Below are positions 1 through 9,682 of a stretch of DNA of 64,000 nucleotides, in pieces (positions within the stretch are counted from its first letter, which is position 1; each line of letters begins with the position of its first letter). The notes beneath the pieces were generated by a model. The model ran no database searches. It had not been told where the DNA came from and saw nothing but the letters and a program-made list of their open reading frames with translations. Origin of the DNA: Flavobacteriaceae bacterium (GTDB lineage: Bacteria > Bacteroidota > Bacteroidia > Flavobacteriales > Weeksellaceae); contig JAUNUH010000006.1 of NCBI GenBank assembly GCA_030538275.1, positions 118,548 through 182,547 of the forward strand, given 5' to 3'. Position numbers and translations under genes: made by a program.

Positions 1-3000
1 CTTCTTTTGCTCGAGATAATATTGAATCATTCCCGTGGCAGAAAATTGCTCCTGCCCTATCAATCGTTGAATATCATTATACACAGACATTCTTTCAACA
101 TCGGTAAGAGCGTTGTAATAATTTCTTTCTTCTTGGATTCTTTCATTCAAAAAGTTTTGCAATTCCTCGGCCTTTTCTTTTTCACCTAAATGTCTATACA
201 GCGGAACAAAACTGAAAAGACTGATGCCTTCTGGATACATTTGAAATGGAATCATCTCTTGCGAAAGTGCCATGATTTCAGAAGCTTTTTCCGTTTCGTT
301 TATTTGTAGCAAAGCTTCTGCTGTACGGGCAACTGCGTTACGATAGGTAAGAATATTGTTGGTACAAGTTTGATCAAAATAAGCATCTGGATGGTTGAAA
401 TTACCCCAACGATAGTTTTTGATTTGTTGATACATTTTCAAAGCGTCGATGCTGCCACGGTCTCCCATATTGGATCTTTCACTTTTAATCGGAACAAATT
501 TGTACGAAAATCCTTCAAACTGTAAATAATCATTCAAATAGAAAATATTAACATCGTCATATAATCCACCACTAGAGAAATAAACGCCTCTGGTCCAGTC
601 ATAGTTGGCAAGAAAATCCAACATAAACAATTCATTTTTATAGGCCAGTTGTTGTCCTTTGAGGTTGATCACAACATTAGGTTGAATTTGGTCATAAAAA
701 TCAGGCGACACAATTTTGTGTTTAATGACATTTTCGCGATTCACCGGAACAATGATTTTTTTTGTAGGCAAAATATTGTCTATAGCAGCGTTATACGCCA
801 TTTGTAATTCTCTTACAATGGCATTTTTTGCAGGATTATTTTTATCAAGAATCCAGTTCATAGCTTCTTTGGCCGTCATTCCATTGTTGATATAATTCTG
901 AATAGATTGCATGTGTTTGTACAATTCAGGATCTTGCTGTTGTGCATAATTGGTAATTTGCTGACCCAATTCTTGCGAAATGAGAATGATACCTTCATTA
1001 GCGCCCAGCTTGTAATCATCTGGCGTCATTTGCGTTTTGATGGCATCTGCGTTGTAGGTTTTGCGCTGAACTTGAGAGATGTTCCATGGAGAACCCAAAA
1101 GTGTGAAATTAGCCACTTTCACGTCGTCTCTGAATTGTTCCGTTTCCTGAATTCCCCACAAAGGATAGGTGTCATTGTCTCCATAAACAAACAATATGGA
1201 ATTCGGATCCAGATTTACCAGATAATTATACGCCAAATCGTGCGCTGCCATACGTTCGCTGCGGTCGTGATCATCCCAATTTTGAAAGCCCATGAGTAAA
1301 GGGGCGATTAAGCTAAGAGATGCTATAATTAAAGATGATTTTTCTGGTAATTTTTCTTTTAAAAATGTATAAATAGCCAAAACCGAAAAACCTAGCCATA
1401 AGGCAAAAACATAAAAAGAACTTACAACGGCATAATCTCGCTCTCTTGGCTCAAAAGGTCTAACATTGGTGTATATCAAAATCCCAACACCAGCCAACAG
1501 AAATAATGATAAAAGGGCAAACCACCTACCCGGATCTCTTTTAAAATGAAACAAAAAGCCAATTAATCCCAAGATTAACGGAATTCCAAAATAAACATTT
1601 CGAGCTTGATTATCCTTGAATTGTGTGGGTAATTCTGCTTGATTTCCTCCTATAAAAGCCTCGTCTATAAAGTTAATTCCTGTTATGGTATTACCTTTGG
1701 TCACTTGCATATTTCCTTCAAAATCGTTTTGACGACCCATAAAGTTCCAACCAAGATATCGCAAATACATATATCCGATTTGGTAATTCAAGAAAAACGA
1801 AATATTCTGGCCTAATGTAGGTTTTTTGAATCTTTCTTCTTGTTCACCCGTTGCGGGATTATATGCCATATATTTTTCTGGTTCGCCCATGATGGCTTTA
1901 TAATTGTCGATTGCTTGGGGGTTGTACATACGTGCAAATGGTCCAACATGCTCTGGATTATAGACATACTGCGTTCTACGTCCCACCACCTCATACACTC
2001 CTCTTCTTTCATTTTTTTTATAAACCGGGCCGTTATCCTTCATTTTATAACGTCCATCAGCTTCGGTAAGAACGCCATTTGGATCGATATGAGCTGTGTA
2101 TAAAGGTCCGCTAAAAACAGGCCAATCACCATATTGCTCACGGTTGAAATAATCTAGTAATCCAATGGCATCATCTGGATCGTTCAGATTCATATGCGGA
2201 TTGGCATTGGCACGAATAGGAATTACCAACCAAGCACTGAAGCCTATAAGCATAAACATGGTTGCCAAAATAAAAGTATTCACAGTTTGCAAACCTTTTT
2301 GGCGTGTATATTTTAATCCAAAAAAGAAAATAAGCGCAAGCAATAAAACAGCTACAGCAAATCCAGAATTAAATGGTAAATGCAGTTCATTTACCATAAA
2401 AACTTCTAATTTTCCGATAAATGCCATCGTATAAGAGAAAACGATTTTAAAAACAAATATGAAAATTAACAATGTTATAGCATTGGCAATGGCAAAGGAC
2501 TTCCACGAAAAGTCAAAATGTCTGAAATAATATAAGTAACACACCGCTGGAACTACAAGTATCGCCATCAAATGCACACCTGTAGATAATCCTACCAATA
2601 AAGCTATCAATACCAACCAGCGATTTTCGCGATAATTTCCGGCATCGTTTTCCCATTTACAAGCCAGCCACAACATGAGCGCAGTGAACATAGAAGCCAT
2701 GGCATACACCTCACCCTCAACGGCAGAAAACCAAAACGAGTCTGAAAACATAAAAGCAGCTGAGCCCACAACGCCAGCCAATAAAATAACCCATTGCGTT
2801 GTTGTAGAAAGCTCTTTTTTATCTGATTTTGAATTATGTAATTGTAAAATTCTTTGTGAAAAATGCGTGATAGTCCAAAAAAGAAATAAAATCGTAAATG
2901 CACTGCAAATGGCAGACAATGCATTGATGGCTACACTGTACAGACTCCCATCACCCATAGCCAGCCCAGACCAAACAGCACCTATCAGTTGAAAAGTAGC

Positions 3001-3159
3001 TGCACCAGGTGCGTGCGTTACGCCCAATTTGGCCGAAGAAACAATATATTCTCCTGCGTCCCAAAAACTAAGTTCGCGCTCCATGGTGAGTAAATAAACC
3101 AGAGCGGCAATTGCACACATTACCCAACCGATAATATTGTTCAACCTTTTATAATCCAT
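1..3159 (-). CDS. DUF2723 family membrane protein (GT117-like), 3' end outside window
   Basis: An uninterrupted minus-strand frame runs from ATG at 3159 to the left edge without a stop (1053 codons visible), so the C-terminus is missing. The first 500 or so residues hold many hydrophobic segments, with the early motif FWDAGEYIVSSAKLG that is typical of Bacteroidota DUF2723 proteins. This family is classed as a glycosyltransferase (GT117) related to protein O-mannosyltransferases. The later part is soluble and aspartate-rich (YGDNDTYPLW around residue 640), followed by a helical, TPR-like tail. By family, it should be an inner-membrane enzyme using a lipid-linked sugar; the substrate is not known from sequence. 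A near-consensus -7 box (TATTTTCG) lies just upstream of the start. Family call is firm, function is inferred. Confidence 0.9.
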   Translation of the reverse strand, partial: MDYKRLNNIIGWVMCAIAALVYLLTMERELSFWDAGEYIVSSAKLGVTHAPGAATFQLIGAVWSGLAMGDGSLYSVAINALSAICSAFTILFLFWTITHFSQRILQLHNSKSDKKELSTTTQWVILLAGVVGSAAFMFSDSFWFSAVEGEVYAMASMFTALMLWLACKWENDAGNYRENRWLVLIALLVGLSTGVHLMAILVVPAVCYLYYFRHFDFSWKSFAIANAITLLIFIFVFKIVFSYTMAFIGKLEVFMVNELHLPFNSGFAVAVLLLALIFFFGLKYTRQKGLQTVNTFILATMFMLIGFSAWLVIPIRANANPHMNLNDPDDAIGLLDYFNREQYGDWPVFSGPLYTAHIDPNGVLTEADGRYKMKDNGPVYKKNERRGVYEVVGRRTQYVYNPEHVGPFARMYNPQAIDNYKAIMGEPEKYMAYNPATGEQEERFKKPTLGQNISFFLNYQIGYMYLRYLGWNFMGRQNDFEGNMQVTKGNTITGINFIDEAFIGGNQAELPTQFKDNQARNVYFGIPLILGLIGFLFHFKRDPGRWFALLSLFLLAGVGILIYTNVRPFEPRERDYAVVSSFYVFALWLGFSVLAIYTFLKEKLPEKSSLIIASLSLIAPLLMGFQNWDDHDRSERMAAHDLAYNYLVNLDPNSILFVYGDNDTYPLWGIQETEQFRDDVKVANFTLLGSPWNISQVQRKTYNADAIKTQMTPDDYKLGANEGIILISQELGQQITNYAQQQDPELYKHMQSIQNYINNGMTAKEAMNWILDKNNPAKNAIVRELQMAYNAAIDNILPTKKIIVPVNRENVIKHKIVSPDFYDQIQPNVVINLKGQQLAYKNELFMLDFLANYDWTRGVYFSSGGLYDDVNIFYLNDYLQFEGFSYKFVPIKSERSNMGDRGSIDALKMYQQIKNYRWGNFNHPDAYFDQTCTNNILTYRNAVARTAEALLQINETEKASEIMALSQEMIPFQMYPEGISLFSFVPLYRHLGEKEKAEELQNFLNERIQEERNYYNALTDVERMSVYNDIQRLIGQEQFSATGMIQYYLEQKK

Positions 3160-3328
3160 ACATTGATTTTACTTTGCGAAAATAAGATTTTATTTTTCTT
3201 TAAACTCTTAATTAAAATTTAAATGATTTCTGAAAGCATAAGAAAAAATATTATGAACCCAATTTGTTCATAAAAAATTCATTTAGCCCCTATTAAATTT
3301 TCATTCTTTAATATAAAATTAATTTTGA

Positions 3329-3445
3329 ATTATTGAATTAATTATTGAAAATCAACGAGTTATATTTGAAACGATTCAAATACTCGAATCTGAAGGTAAT
3401 TTTACTTTAGCGTTAATAGATGCCAAAAATCAAAGTTTTACTTGA
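3329..3445 (+). other. Possible short coding remnant in an AT-rich gap
   Basis: The gap 3160-3447 is very AT-rich and has no clear gene. One plus-strand frame without an ATG reads like real protein (contains ETIQILESEGNFTLALID) and ends at TGA 3443-3445, converging on the next gene. It may be a decayed gene tail or chance. No product is recognised. Confidence 0.15.
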
Positions 3446-3447
3446 AA

Positions 3448-3885
3448 TTATTGTATTTTTTTGTGAGTACTTACGGCAATTCTATTCCATGCATTAATTG
3501 TGACAACCGCCATGATGATTTGCGCGATATAATTTTCATCAAATATAGCTAAAGCTTTGGTGTATGTTTCATCACTTAAACCCTTGTTGCTAATCAATGT
3601 AACTTCTTCGGTAATAGCTAAAATTACTCGTTCTTCTTCTGTAAACAATTCTGTTTCTCTCCAAGCATTCAGCAAAAAAATACGTTGAGTAGTTTCGCCC
3701 AATTTTATGGCGTCTGCCGTGTGCATATTAATACAAAAGGCACAAGCGTTGATTTGTGAAGCACGAATTTTGATAAGTTCTATATGAATTTTGGATAAAT
3801 CTGAATTTTGTAAATAATTTTCTAAAGCAAACATCGCTTGATACGCTTTAGGTTCCAGTTTTTGAATATCAATTCTATTTTCCAT
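3448..3885 (-). CDS. Carboxymuconolactone decarboxylase / AhpD-like alkylhydroperoxidase
   Basis: A 145-residue protein of the AhpD-like fold. It carries the complete EX11CX2CX3H signature: Glu36, Cys48, Cys51 and His55 in the stretch INACAFCINMHTADA. In this family the cysteine pair and histidine form a peroxidase or disulfide-reductase centre, often in trimers or hexamers. Start was taken at MENRIDIQ (3885); an upstream in-frame ATG at 3930 would add 15 residues that do not look like the family. It lies alone, with trxB next on the same strand but about 200 bases away. Likely an antioxidant or thiol-peroxidase-type enzyme; the actual substrate is not shown by the sequence. Confidence 0.88.
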   Translation of the reverse strand: MENRIDIQKLEPKAYQAMFALENYLQNSDLSKIHIELIKIRASQINACAFCINMHTADAIKLGETTQRIFLLNAWRETELFTEEERVILAITEEVTLISNKGLSDETYTKALAIFDENYIAQIIMAVVTINAWNRIAVSTHKKIQ

Positions 3886-4080
3886 TGTATTTTTTGGTTT
3901 TTTGAATAAAGGATTAGAGACTTTAAACAAGTTTCTAAAATTTGTTTAGACCTATTTTAAAAGGCGTAATTCATTTTGTTAAAAAAAAAATTCAATTCAC
4001 AAATCGCCAAAACGGTTGTGAAATCAATTCATTAAAAATTTTTAAAATTTATAAATAAATATTTTATTTATAAATTTAAA

Positions 4081-5022
4081 TTATTGTAATTCAATCAAAT
4101 ACCTCTCCGCATCTAAAGCCGCCATGCAACCACTTCCAGCTGCCGTAACCGCTTGTCTATAAATATTATCCTGACAATCACCTGCCGCAAAAACCCCTGG
4201 AATATCTGTTTTGGCAGAATCTGGATGCGTCATTAAATAGCCGGTTTCGTCCATTTTTAATTTTCCAACAAATAAATCTGTATTGGGTTTGTGACCAATA
4301 GCTATGAAAACGCCATCCACCTCAATTTCTTTGGTTTCCATCGTCTGATTATTGATAATTTGTGCTTTTTCCACTACTTTATTACCCATAATTCCTTGTA
4401 ACTCATGATGAAACAACACTTCGATATTGGGTGTATTCATTACTCTTTGCGCCATGATATTGGAAGCGCGGAATTCGTTTTTTCTTACCAACAAATAAAC
4501 TTTTGAGCATAATTTGGCTAAATAAGTAGCTTCTTCTGCGGCTGTATCACCTCCGCCAACCACTGCTACAGGCCTACCTTTGTAGAAAAACCCATCACAA
4601 GTAGCGCAAGCAGATACACCACTACCCATATATTTTTTCTCGTCATCCAATCCCAAATATTTGGCTGAAGCACCTGTAGATATGATGACGGTTTTGGTTA
4701 AAAACTCCTCACCATTCATCGTTTTTATTTGATGAATTCCGCCAGGTTTTTCATCAAAAATCACTTCCGTTACCATATCCATTATTACTTGGGTTCCGAA
4801 TCTTTCGGCTTGTTTTTGAAAATCCATCATCATTTCTGGTCCCATTATCCCATCAGGATAGCCCGGGTAATTCTCTACATCTGTAGTTGTTGTCAATTGT
4901 CCGCCAGGTTCCATTCCTGTAATTATTATAGGTTTCATATCTGCACGTGCTGCATAAATCGCTGCTGTATAGCCTGCTGGTCCAGAACCAATAATAATCG
5001 TCTCATGTATTTTTTCAGCCAT
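4081..5022 (-). CDS. trxB: Thioredoxin-disulfide reductase
   Basis: A 313-residue FAD/NADPH flavoenzyme that reduces thioredoxin. It shows the N-terminal FAD-binding GSGPAG motif (residues 12-17), the redox-active CATC pair (139-142) within ACATCDGFFYKG, the NADPH motif GGGDTAAEEA and the C-terminal FAD motif FAAGDCQD. Length and motif order match the low-molecular-weight bacterial TrxB. The start is placed at MAEKIHE (5022), because a promoter lies just upstream of it and the longer frame from 5109 would begin upstream of that promoter. It is the likely electron donor for the several thioredoxin-fold proteins in this window. Confidence 0.97.
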   Translation of the reverse strand: MAEKIHETIIIGSGPAGYTAAIYAARADMKPIIITGMEPGGQLTTTTDVENYPGYPDGIMGPEMMMDFQKQAERFGTQVIMDMVTEVIFDEKPGGIHQIKTMNGEEFLTKTVIISTGASAKYLGLDDEKKYMGSGVSACATCDGFFYKGRPVAVVGGGDTAAEEATYLAKLCSKVYLLVRKNEFRASNIMAQRVMNTPNIEVLFHHELQGIMGNKVVEKAQIINNQTMETKEIEVDGVFIAIGHKPNTDLFVGKLKMDETGYLMTHPDSAKTDIPGVFAAGDCQDNIYRQAVTAAGSGCMAALDAERYLIELQ

Positions 5023-5040
5023 CTCAAAATTTTTAAGTTG

Positions 5041-5069
5041 CAAAAATAGGTATTTTTTAACTGATTCAA
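5041..5069 (-). promoter_or_regulatory. Bacteroidota-type promoter for trxB
   Basis: On the minus strand a TTG (5069-5067) is followed after 18 bases by TATTTTTG (5048-5041), which fits the -33/-7 pattern of the Bacteroidota primary sigma factor. Transcription would start near 5034, about 12 bases before the trxB ATG, so the leader is very short. Confidence 0.6.
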
Positions 5070-5207
5070 GGCAATTCGAATTGTTGTCTGGTCTAAAACC
5101 TAAATACAATCAATGAAATTTTAAATCAATGTAGGACTAAGAATGATTGGAAAATCCCGTAACTTTTATAGTATAGGAATTATAAACTATATTCGTAAAT
5201 TTACCCT

Positions 5208-5807
5208 ATGAATCTTGTTTTGCATCAACTTCTTTCTTTTCGTAATCCGCAATGGCAGATTGGAAACCATTTGGGAGAAGTAATAAAAGGCAAACAGTTT
5301 TTACAATTTGAGCCACAGATTCAAAAGGGCATTCTGCTACACAGATTTATTGATACTTTTTCTGATTCACATGCAAGTGTAAAAAGCAGTTCAGCACATC
5401 TTCATTTCAATCACTCAAAATTTTCGCCGATAATTATTGATGTATATTATGATTTTTTATTAATTAAAAATTGGGAAAGCTTTACACAACAGAGTTTTAC
5501 GGAATTCAAACTTGAATGTTACCGATTGTTATTGGAAAATATGGATTTATTTCCAGAAAAACTTCAACGATTCACGCATGCTATGGTAGAATATGATTGG
5601 TTTGAATCTTATGGAAATTATGAAGGATTAGAAAAAATCTTGAGTAATATGAGTAGGCGTACCAAGTTTCAGAATAATATGCACTGGGCTGTGAAGGATT
5701 TATACTTGAACGAAGCCAAGTTTGAGCTTGATTTTATGCTTTTTTTTCCAGAATTAATCGAAAAGGTATGTATGTTTTTGGAAATTCCTGGGGATTCTTT
5801 GGTTTAA
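5208..5807 (+). CDS. Acyl carrier protein phosphodiesterase-like protein (DUF479/AcpH family)
   Basis: A 199-residue protein with the layout of the AcpH/DUF479 family: N-terminal QIGNHLGEVIKGKQ, then HRFIDTFSDSH (residues 45-55) and DVYYDFLLIKNW (78-89). In usual members the corresponding segments read roughly AHLYLS, GDFVKG and D(I/V)FYDHFLAKNW. Here the early histidine motif is shifted, the Asp of the second is Glu, and the His after YD is Phe. The family removes the phosphopantetheine group from holo-ACP in an HD-like metal-dependent reaction. Because some expected metal-site residues differ, activity may be altered. It stands 30 bases before recG on the same strand and may be co-transcribed. 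Confidence 0.8.
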   Translation: MNLVLHQLLSFRNPQWQIGNHLGEVIKGKQFLQFEPQIQKGILLHRFIDTFSDSHASVKSSSAHLHFNHSKFSPIIIDVYYDFLLIKNWESFTQQSFTEFKLECYRLLLENMDLFPEKLQRFTHAMVEYDWFESYGNYEGLEKILSNMSRRTKFQNNMHWAVKDLYLNEAKFELDFMLFFPELIEKVCMFLEIPGDSLV

Positions 5808-5837
5808 AATTTCTTTATCCGAAGTTAGTTTTTAAAT

Positions 5838-7970
5838 TTGAGCATATCAAAAATTGAACTCCAAAATAAGTTGAATCCCCTACTTACACCCATAGAATAT
5901 TTGAAAGGCGTCGGCCCACAGCGTGCAGAGGTTTTGAAATCTGAATTGGGTATTTTCAATTTTCGTGATTTATTGTATCATTTCCCATTCCGATATGTAA
6001 ATCGCTCAGAATATTTTCGAATTTCTGATATTTCGTCGAATATAGCCGAAATTCAAATCAAGGGAAAAATGGTTTCGCTCAAGGAAATAGGAGAAAATCG
6101 AAAAAAAAGATTGATTGCTCAATTCCAAGACGAAACAGGTAGCGCAGAACTTATTTGGTTCAGAAGCACATCTTGGCAAGTCGAAAAATTCAAAGCTCTG
6201 TTGCACAAACCGATTACAATCTATGGAAAACCGAGTTTTTTTAATGGTAATATAAGCTTCACCCATCCCGAAATTGAAGAAGAAGACAGCCAAAAATCAA
6301 ATTTTGGATTATTACCTGTTTATCCTAATTCAGAAAAAGTTCTGAAAAAAGGCGTCAATAACAGAGTTTTTCAGGCTTTGCAACTGGAAATGAGGCAACA
6401 GATTCAAAATTATATCAAAGAAAATTTATCGGATGAGCTTAGAAAAAAATACGATCTGATTTCGCGTAAGGATGCTTTTTTACAAATTCATTTTCCCGAT
6501 TCTATAGAAAATTTACAATCTGCAGCCAATCGGCTTAAGTTTGAGGAATTTTTCTTTTTACATCTATCCTTGCTTTCAAAAAAGATAAATGATAATAAAA
6601 AATTCAAATCAAATCCATTCCCAAATGTGGGCAAATATTTTAATTCATTTTATTCAAATCATTTATCCTTTGAATTGACTGATGCTCAAAAAAGAGTAAT
6701 CAAGGAAATCAGAAACGATTTGGGGAAAGAAGCCCAAATGAACCGCCTGTTACAAGGAGATGTAGGCAGTGGAAAGACCATAGTGGCGTTTTTTTCTATG
6801 CTGATTGCTGCAGACAACAATTTTCAATCGTTGATGATGGCACCTACCGAAATATTGGCTCAACAACATTATAACGGACTGAAACAAGAAGCCGATAAAA
6901 TAGGCTTAAAAATTTCTATTCTTACAGGTTCTACCACCAAATCTGAAAGGAAAATTATACATGAAGAACTCGAATCTGGAAAAATTGATATTCTGGTAGG
7001 TACACATGCGCTGATTGAAGATAAGGTAACTTTCAAAAATTTGGGCTTGGCGGTAATTGATGAGCAACATAGATTTGGCGTGGCGCAAAGAGCCAAATTA
7101 TGGAAAAAAGGCAGTAAACCGCCGCATATTTTGATTATGACTGCCACACCCATTCCGCGCACATTGGCCATGACGCTCTATGGCGACTTGGATGCGTCTA
7201 TATTGGATGAATTGCCCAAAGGTCGAAAACCTATCGTCACGGTGCACAGAAAAGACAAAGACCGATTAACGATTTTTAAATTTATGAAAGATGAAATCGC
7301 AAAAGGCAGACAAGTTTACGTGGTATATCCTCTTATAGAAGAATCAGAAAAACTGGATTACAAAGATTTGATGGATGGCTACGAGAGCATCAGCAGATAT
7401 TTTCCACTTCCGCAATATGCTGTAAGTATTGTTCATGGCCAAATGAAATCTGCCGACAAAGAATTTGAAATGCAGCGTTTTGTTCAAAATGAAACGCAAA
7501 TCATGGTGGCTACTACCGTCATCGAGGTGGGCGTAAATGTCCCCAATGCGAGCATCATGTTGATAGAAAGTGCAGAGAAATTTGGATTATCTCAACTACA
7601 TCAACTTCGTGGACGAGTGGGTCGTGGAGCCGAACAAAGTTATTGTATTCTAATGACCAAAGATGGCTTGAATGAAGTGGCTTTCAAGCGAATTTCTACT
7701 ATGGTAGAGACCCAAGATGGATTCAAAATAGCAGAAGTAGATTTAGAATTACGCGGTCCGGGCAATGTAATGGGAACACAACAAAGTGGCATGTTGGATT
7801 TTAAAATTGCCGATTTGAACCGAGATAAAGAAATCTTTATCGCTGCCAAAAACGCAGCGGAATGGTTATTAACACAAGACCCTATGCTTTCGGATTCTAA
7901 AAATAAAATTATTTTTGATTTTTTTGAAGCATTTCACAAAAAACAAATCGCTTGGGCTAATATTTCATAG
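5838..7970 (+). CDS. recG: ATP-dependent DNA helicase RecG
   Basis: A 710-residue RecG, the helicase that remodels stalled forks and branched DNA in repair. The N-terminal wedge/OB region carries YLKGVGPQRAE (residues 21-31). The helicase core shows Walker A GDVGSGKT (307-314), the DEQH box (408-411) and QLRGRVGRG of motif VI, followed by the C-terminal TRG region with LELRGPGNVMGTQQSG. The start is TTG at 5838: no ATG occurs in frame before the conserved wedge, and another TTG follows at 5871. The TTG also sits in a TAAATTTG string that resembles a -7 box. Length is normal for the family. Confidence 0.96.
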   Translation: MSISKIELQNKLNPLLTPIEYLKGVGPQRAEVLKSELGIFNFRDLLYHFPFRYVNRSEYFRISDISSNIAEIQIKGKMVSLKEIGENRKKRLIAQFQDETGSAELIWFRSTSWQVEKFKALLHKPITIYGKPSFFNGNISFTHPEIEEEDSQKSNFGLLPVYPNSEKVLKKGVNNRVFQALQLEMRQQIQNYIKENLSDELRKKYDLISRKDAFLQIHFPDSIENLQSAANRLKFEEFFFLHLSLLSKKINDNKKFKSNPFPNVGKYFNSFYSNHLSFELTDAQKRVIKEIRNDLGKEAQMNRLLQGDVGSGKTIVAFFSMLIAADNNFQSLMMAPTEILAQQHYNGLKQEADKIGLKISILTGSTTKSERKIIHEELESGKIDILVGTHALIEDKVTFKNLGLAVIDEQHRFGVAQRAKLWKKGSKPPHILIMTATPIPRTLAMTLYGDLDASILDELPKGRKPIVTVHRKDKDRLTIFKFMKDEIAKGRQVYVVYPLIEESEKLDYKDLMDGYESISRYFPLPQYAVSIVHGQMKSADKEFEMQRFVQNETQIMVATTVIEVGVNVPNASIMLIESAEKFGLSQLHQLRGRVGRGAEQSYCILMTKDGLNEVAFKRISTMVETQDGFKIAEVDLELRGPGNVMGTQQSGMLDFKIADLNRDKEIFIAAKNAAEWLLTQDPMLSDSKNKIIFDFFEAFHKKQIAWANIS

Positions 7971-8040
7971 TTTTTCTGGAAAAATAGATTAATTTACATC
8001 CTAAGTTTCATTTTTATTAAAAATTTTTATCTTCGCTCTT

Positions 8041-9321
8041 ATGGAGAACGCATATCAGGCAACGCCTTTTTTTACCAATGATGCCATTGTACTAGGATTA
8101 TTAATGTCGGTTTTGGCATTGGTTTTTTATCTTGAATCATCAAAAAAACCATTTTGGGTAAAGTTTTTCACCTATATTCCTTCCTTATTATTGTGTTATT
8201 TTTTACCTGCCTTGCTCAAATGGCCTCTCAATTTGGTCGATGGTGAGGTTTCACAATTATATTATATGGCTTCCAGGTATTTATTGCCAGCAGCCTTGAT
8301 TTTACTTTGTATAGGAATTGATTTCAAAGGAATTATGAAATTAGGCCCCAAGGCAATCATTATGTTCTTGGCTGGAACGCTGGGAGTAATCATAGGCGGT
8401 CCCGTTTCCTTGCTGATTATGGAATACGTCTTTCCGTCGTTTATACCGAGCAATCTCACCGTTACTGAACTATGGCGTGGGATGTCCACCATTGCGGGAA
8501 GCTGGATTGGTGGCGGTGCCAATCAAACAGCTATGAAAGAAATTTTTGATGTTACCGACAACGTTTTTGGAATTATGATAGTGGTTGATGTCATAGTTGC
8601 CAATATTTGGATGGGATTTTTGTTGTACGGTGCCAATATACGCGATAGGTTGAATCGTCTATTAAAAGCAGACAATTCTGCCATTTTGGAATTAGAAAAT
8701 AGAATGGCCGATTATCAAGCTTCTGTCAAAAAAATTCCAACTACTACAGATTCTTTCATTCTCATGGCTATTGCTTTTGGTTCTGTTGCGCTTTCTCACT
8801 GGGCTACAGACCTTGTAACTCCTTATATGCAAACACATAGAGAATTTTTAGCCTCGATCAATTTACAATCTTTTGCCAGTAGTTTTTTCTGGCTGGTGGT
8901 TTTTGCTACCACCATCGGATTGGGACTATCGTTTACCAAGGCTAGGAAATTAGAAGGCGTAGGTGCAACACGTTGGGGTTCTGTATTTATCTATGTTCTG
9001 GTTGCGACCATTGGAATGAAAATGGATTTGAAGCAAATTTTTGTAAAGGATAATATTGGATTATTCATGATTGGGATTACGTGGATGCTTGTTCATATCA
9101 TCATTTTATTGACAGTTGCCAAGATTATTCGTGCACCGTTTTTCTTTGTTGCGGTTGGATCGCAGGCCAATATTGGTGGTGCCGCATCTGCTCCGATAGT
9201 TGCATCGGCATTTAATCCGAGTTTGGCTTCTGTAGGCGTTTTGATGGCTGTTTTGGGATATGCGTTGGGTACGTATGGTGCATTGATTTGTGCCATTCTT
9301 ATGGAAATGGTTGCAGTGTAA
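8041..9321 (+). CDS. DUF819 family integral membrane protein
   Basis: A 426-residue, strongly hydrophobic protein with about ten to twelve membrane segments. The glycine-rich stretches GTLGVIIGGP, STIAGSWIGGGANQ and GSQANIGGAASAPIVA are characteristic of DUF819 (YjcL-like) proteins, which resemble sodium-coupled transporter folds with internal symmetry. No substrate can be read from the sequence. A TATCTTCG box ends only about six bases before the ATG, so the message may be nearly leaderless. The CsaA-like gene follows at 25 bases and may be in the same transcript. Confidence 0.9.
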   Translation: MENAYQATPFFTNDAIVLGLLMSVLALVFYLESSKKPFWVKFFTYIPSLLLCYFLPALLKWPLNLVDGEVSQLYYMASRYLLPAALILLCIGIDFKGIMKLGPKAIIMFLAGTLGVIIGGPVSLLIMEYVFPSFIPSNLTVTELWRGMSTIAGSWIGGGANQTAMKEIFDVTDNVFGIMIVVDVIVANIWMGFLLYGANIRDRLNRLLKADNSAILELENRMADYQASVKKIPTTTDSFILMAIAFGSVALSHWATDLVTPYMQTHREFLASINLQSFASSFFWLVVFATTIGLGLSFTKARKLEGVGATRWGSVFIYVLVATIGMKMDLKQIFVKDNIGLFMIGITWMLVHIIILLTVAKIIRAPFFFVAVGSQANIGGAASAPIVASAFNPSLASVGVLMAVLGYALGTYGALICAILMEMVAV

Positions 9322-9346
9322 TTTTTTAAAAATATATTTAATATAT

Positions 9347-9682
9347 ATGGAATTGATTCATTGGTCTGATTTTGAAAAAATTGAAATGCGTGTGGGAACT
9401 ATTCTCGAAGCGCAAGAATTTACTAACGCACGAAAACCTTCGTATCAATTAAAAATAGATTTTGGATCTTTTGGGATTAAAAAATCATCTGCCCAAATCA
9501 CAAAACATTATTCGATAGGAGAATTAATTGGCAAACAAGTAATTGCCATAGTGAATTTTCCGCCCAAACAAATCGCCAATTTTTTTTCTGAATGCCTTGT
9601 GATGGGGGTTTATGATGAAAACAACGATGTGGTATTATTGGCTCCAGAGCGCAAAACCCCGAATGGGTCTAAGATTGGCTAG
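9347..9682 (+). CDS. CsaA-like tRNA-binding domain protein
   Basis: A 111-residue single-domain protein of the tRNA_bind (EMAP-II/CsaA) OB-fold family. Family features include FEKIEMRVGTILEA at the start, QITKHYSIGELIGKQVIAIVNF in the middle and the ending LAPERKTPNGSKIG. CsaA proteins are dimers that bind tRNA and have chaperone-like activity. The ATG at 9347 is chosen because the longer frame from 9290 would overlap the upstream DUF819 gene and add an unrelated hydrophobic stretch. Its last 14 bases overlap the end of miaA on the opposite strand. Confidence 0.9.
   Translation: MELIHWSDFEKIEMRVGTILEAQEFTNARKPSYQLKIDFGSFGIKKSSAQITKHYSIGELIGKQVIAIVNFPPKQIANFFSECLVMGVYDENNDVVLLAPERKTPNGSKIG

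Noticed and set aside
907..1299. A 130-codon plus-strand frame inside the DUF2723 gene
   Set aside because: The minus-strand frame is continuous through the whole region and matches a known family; the plus frame is its antisense shadow.
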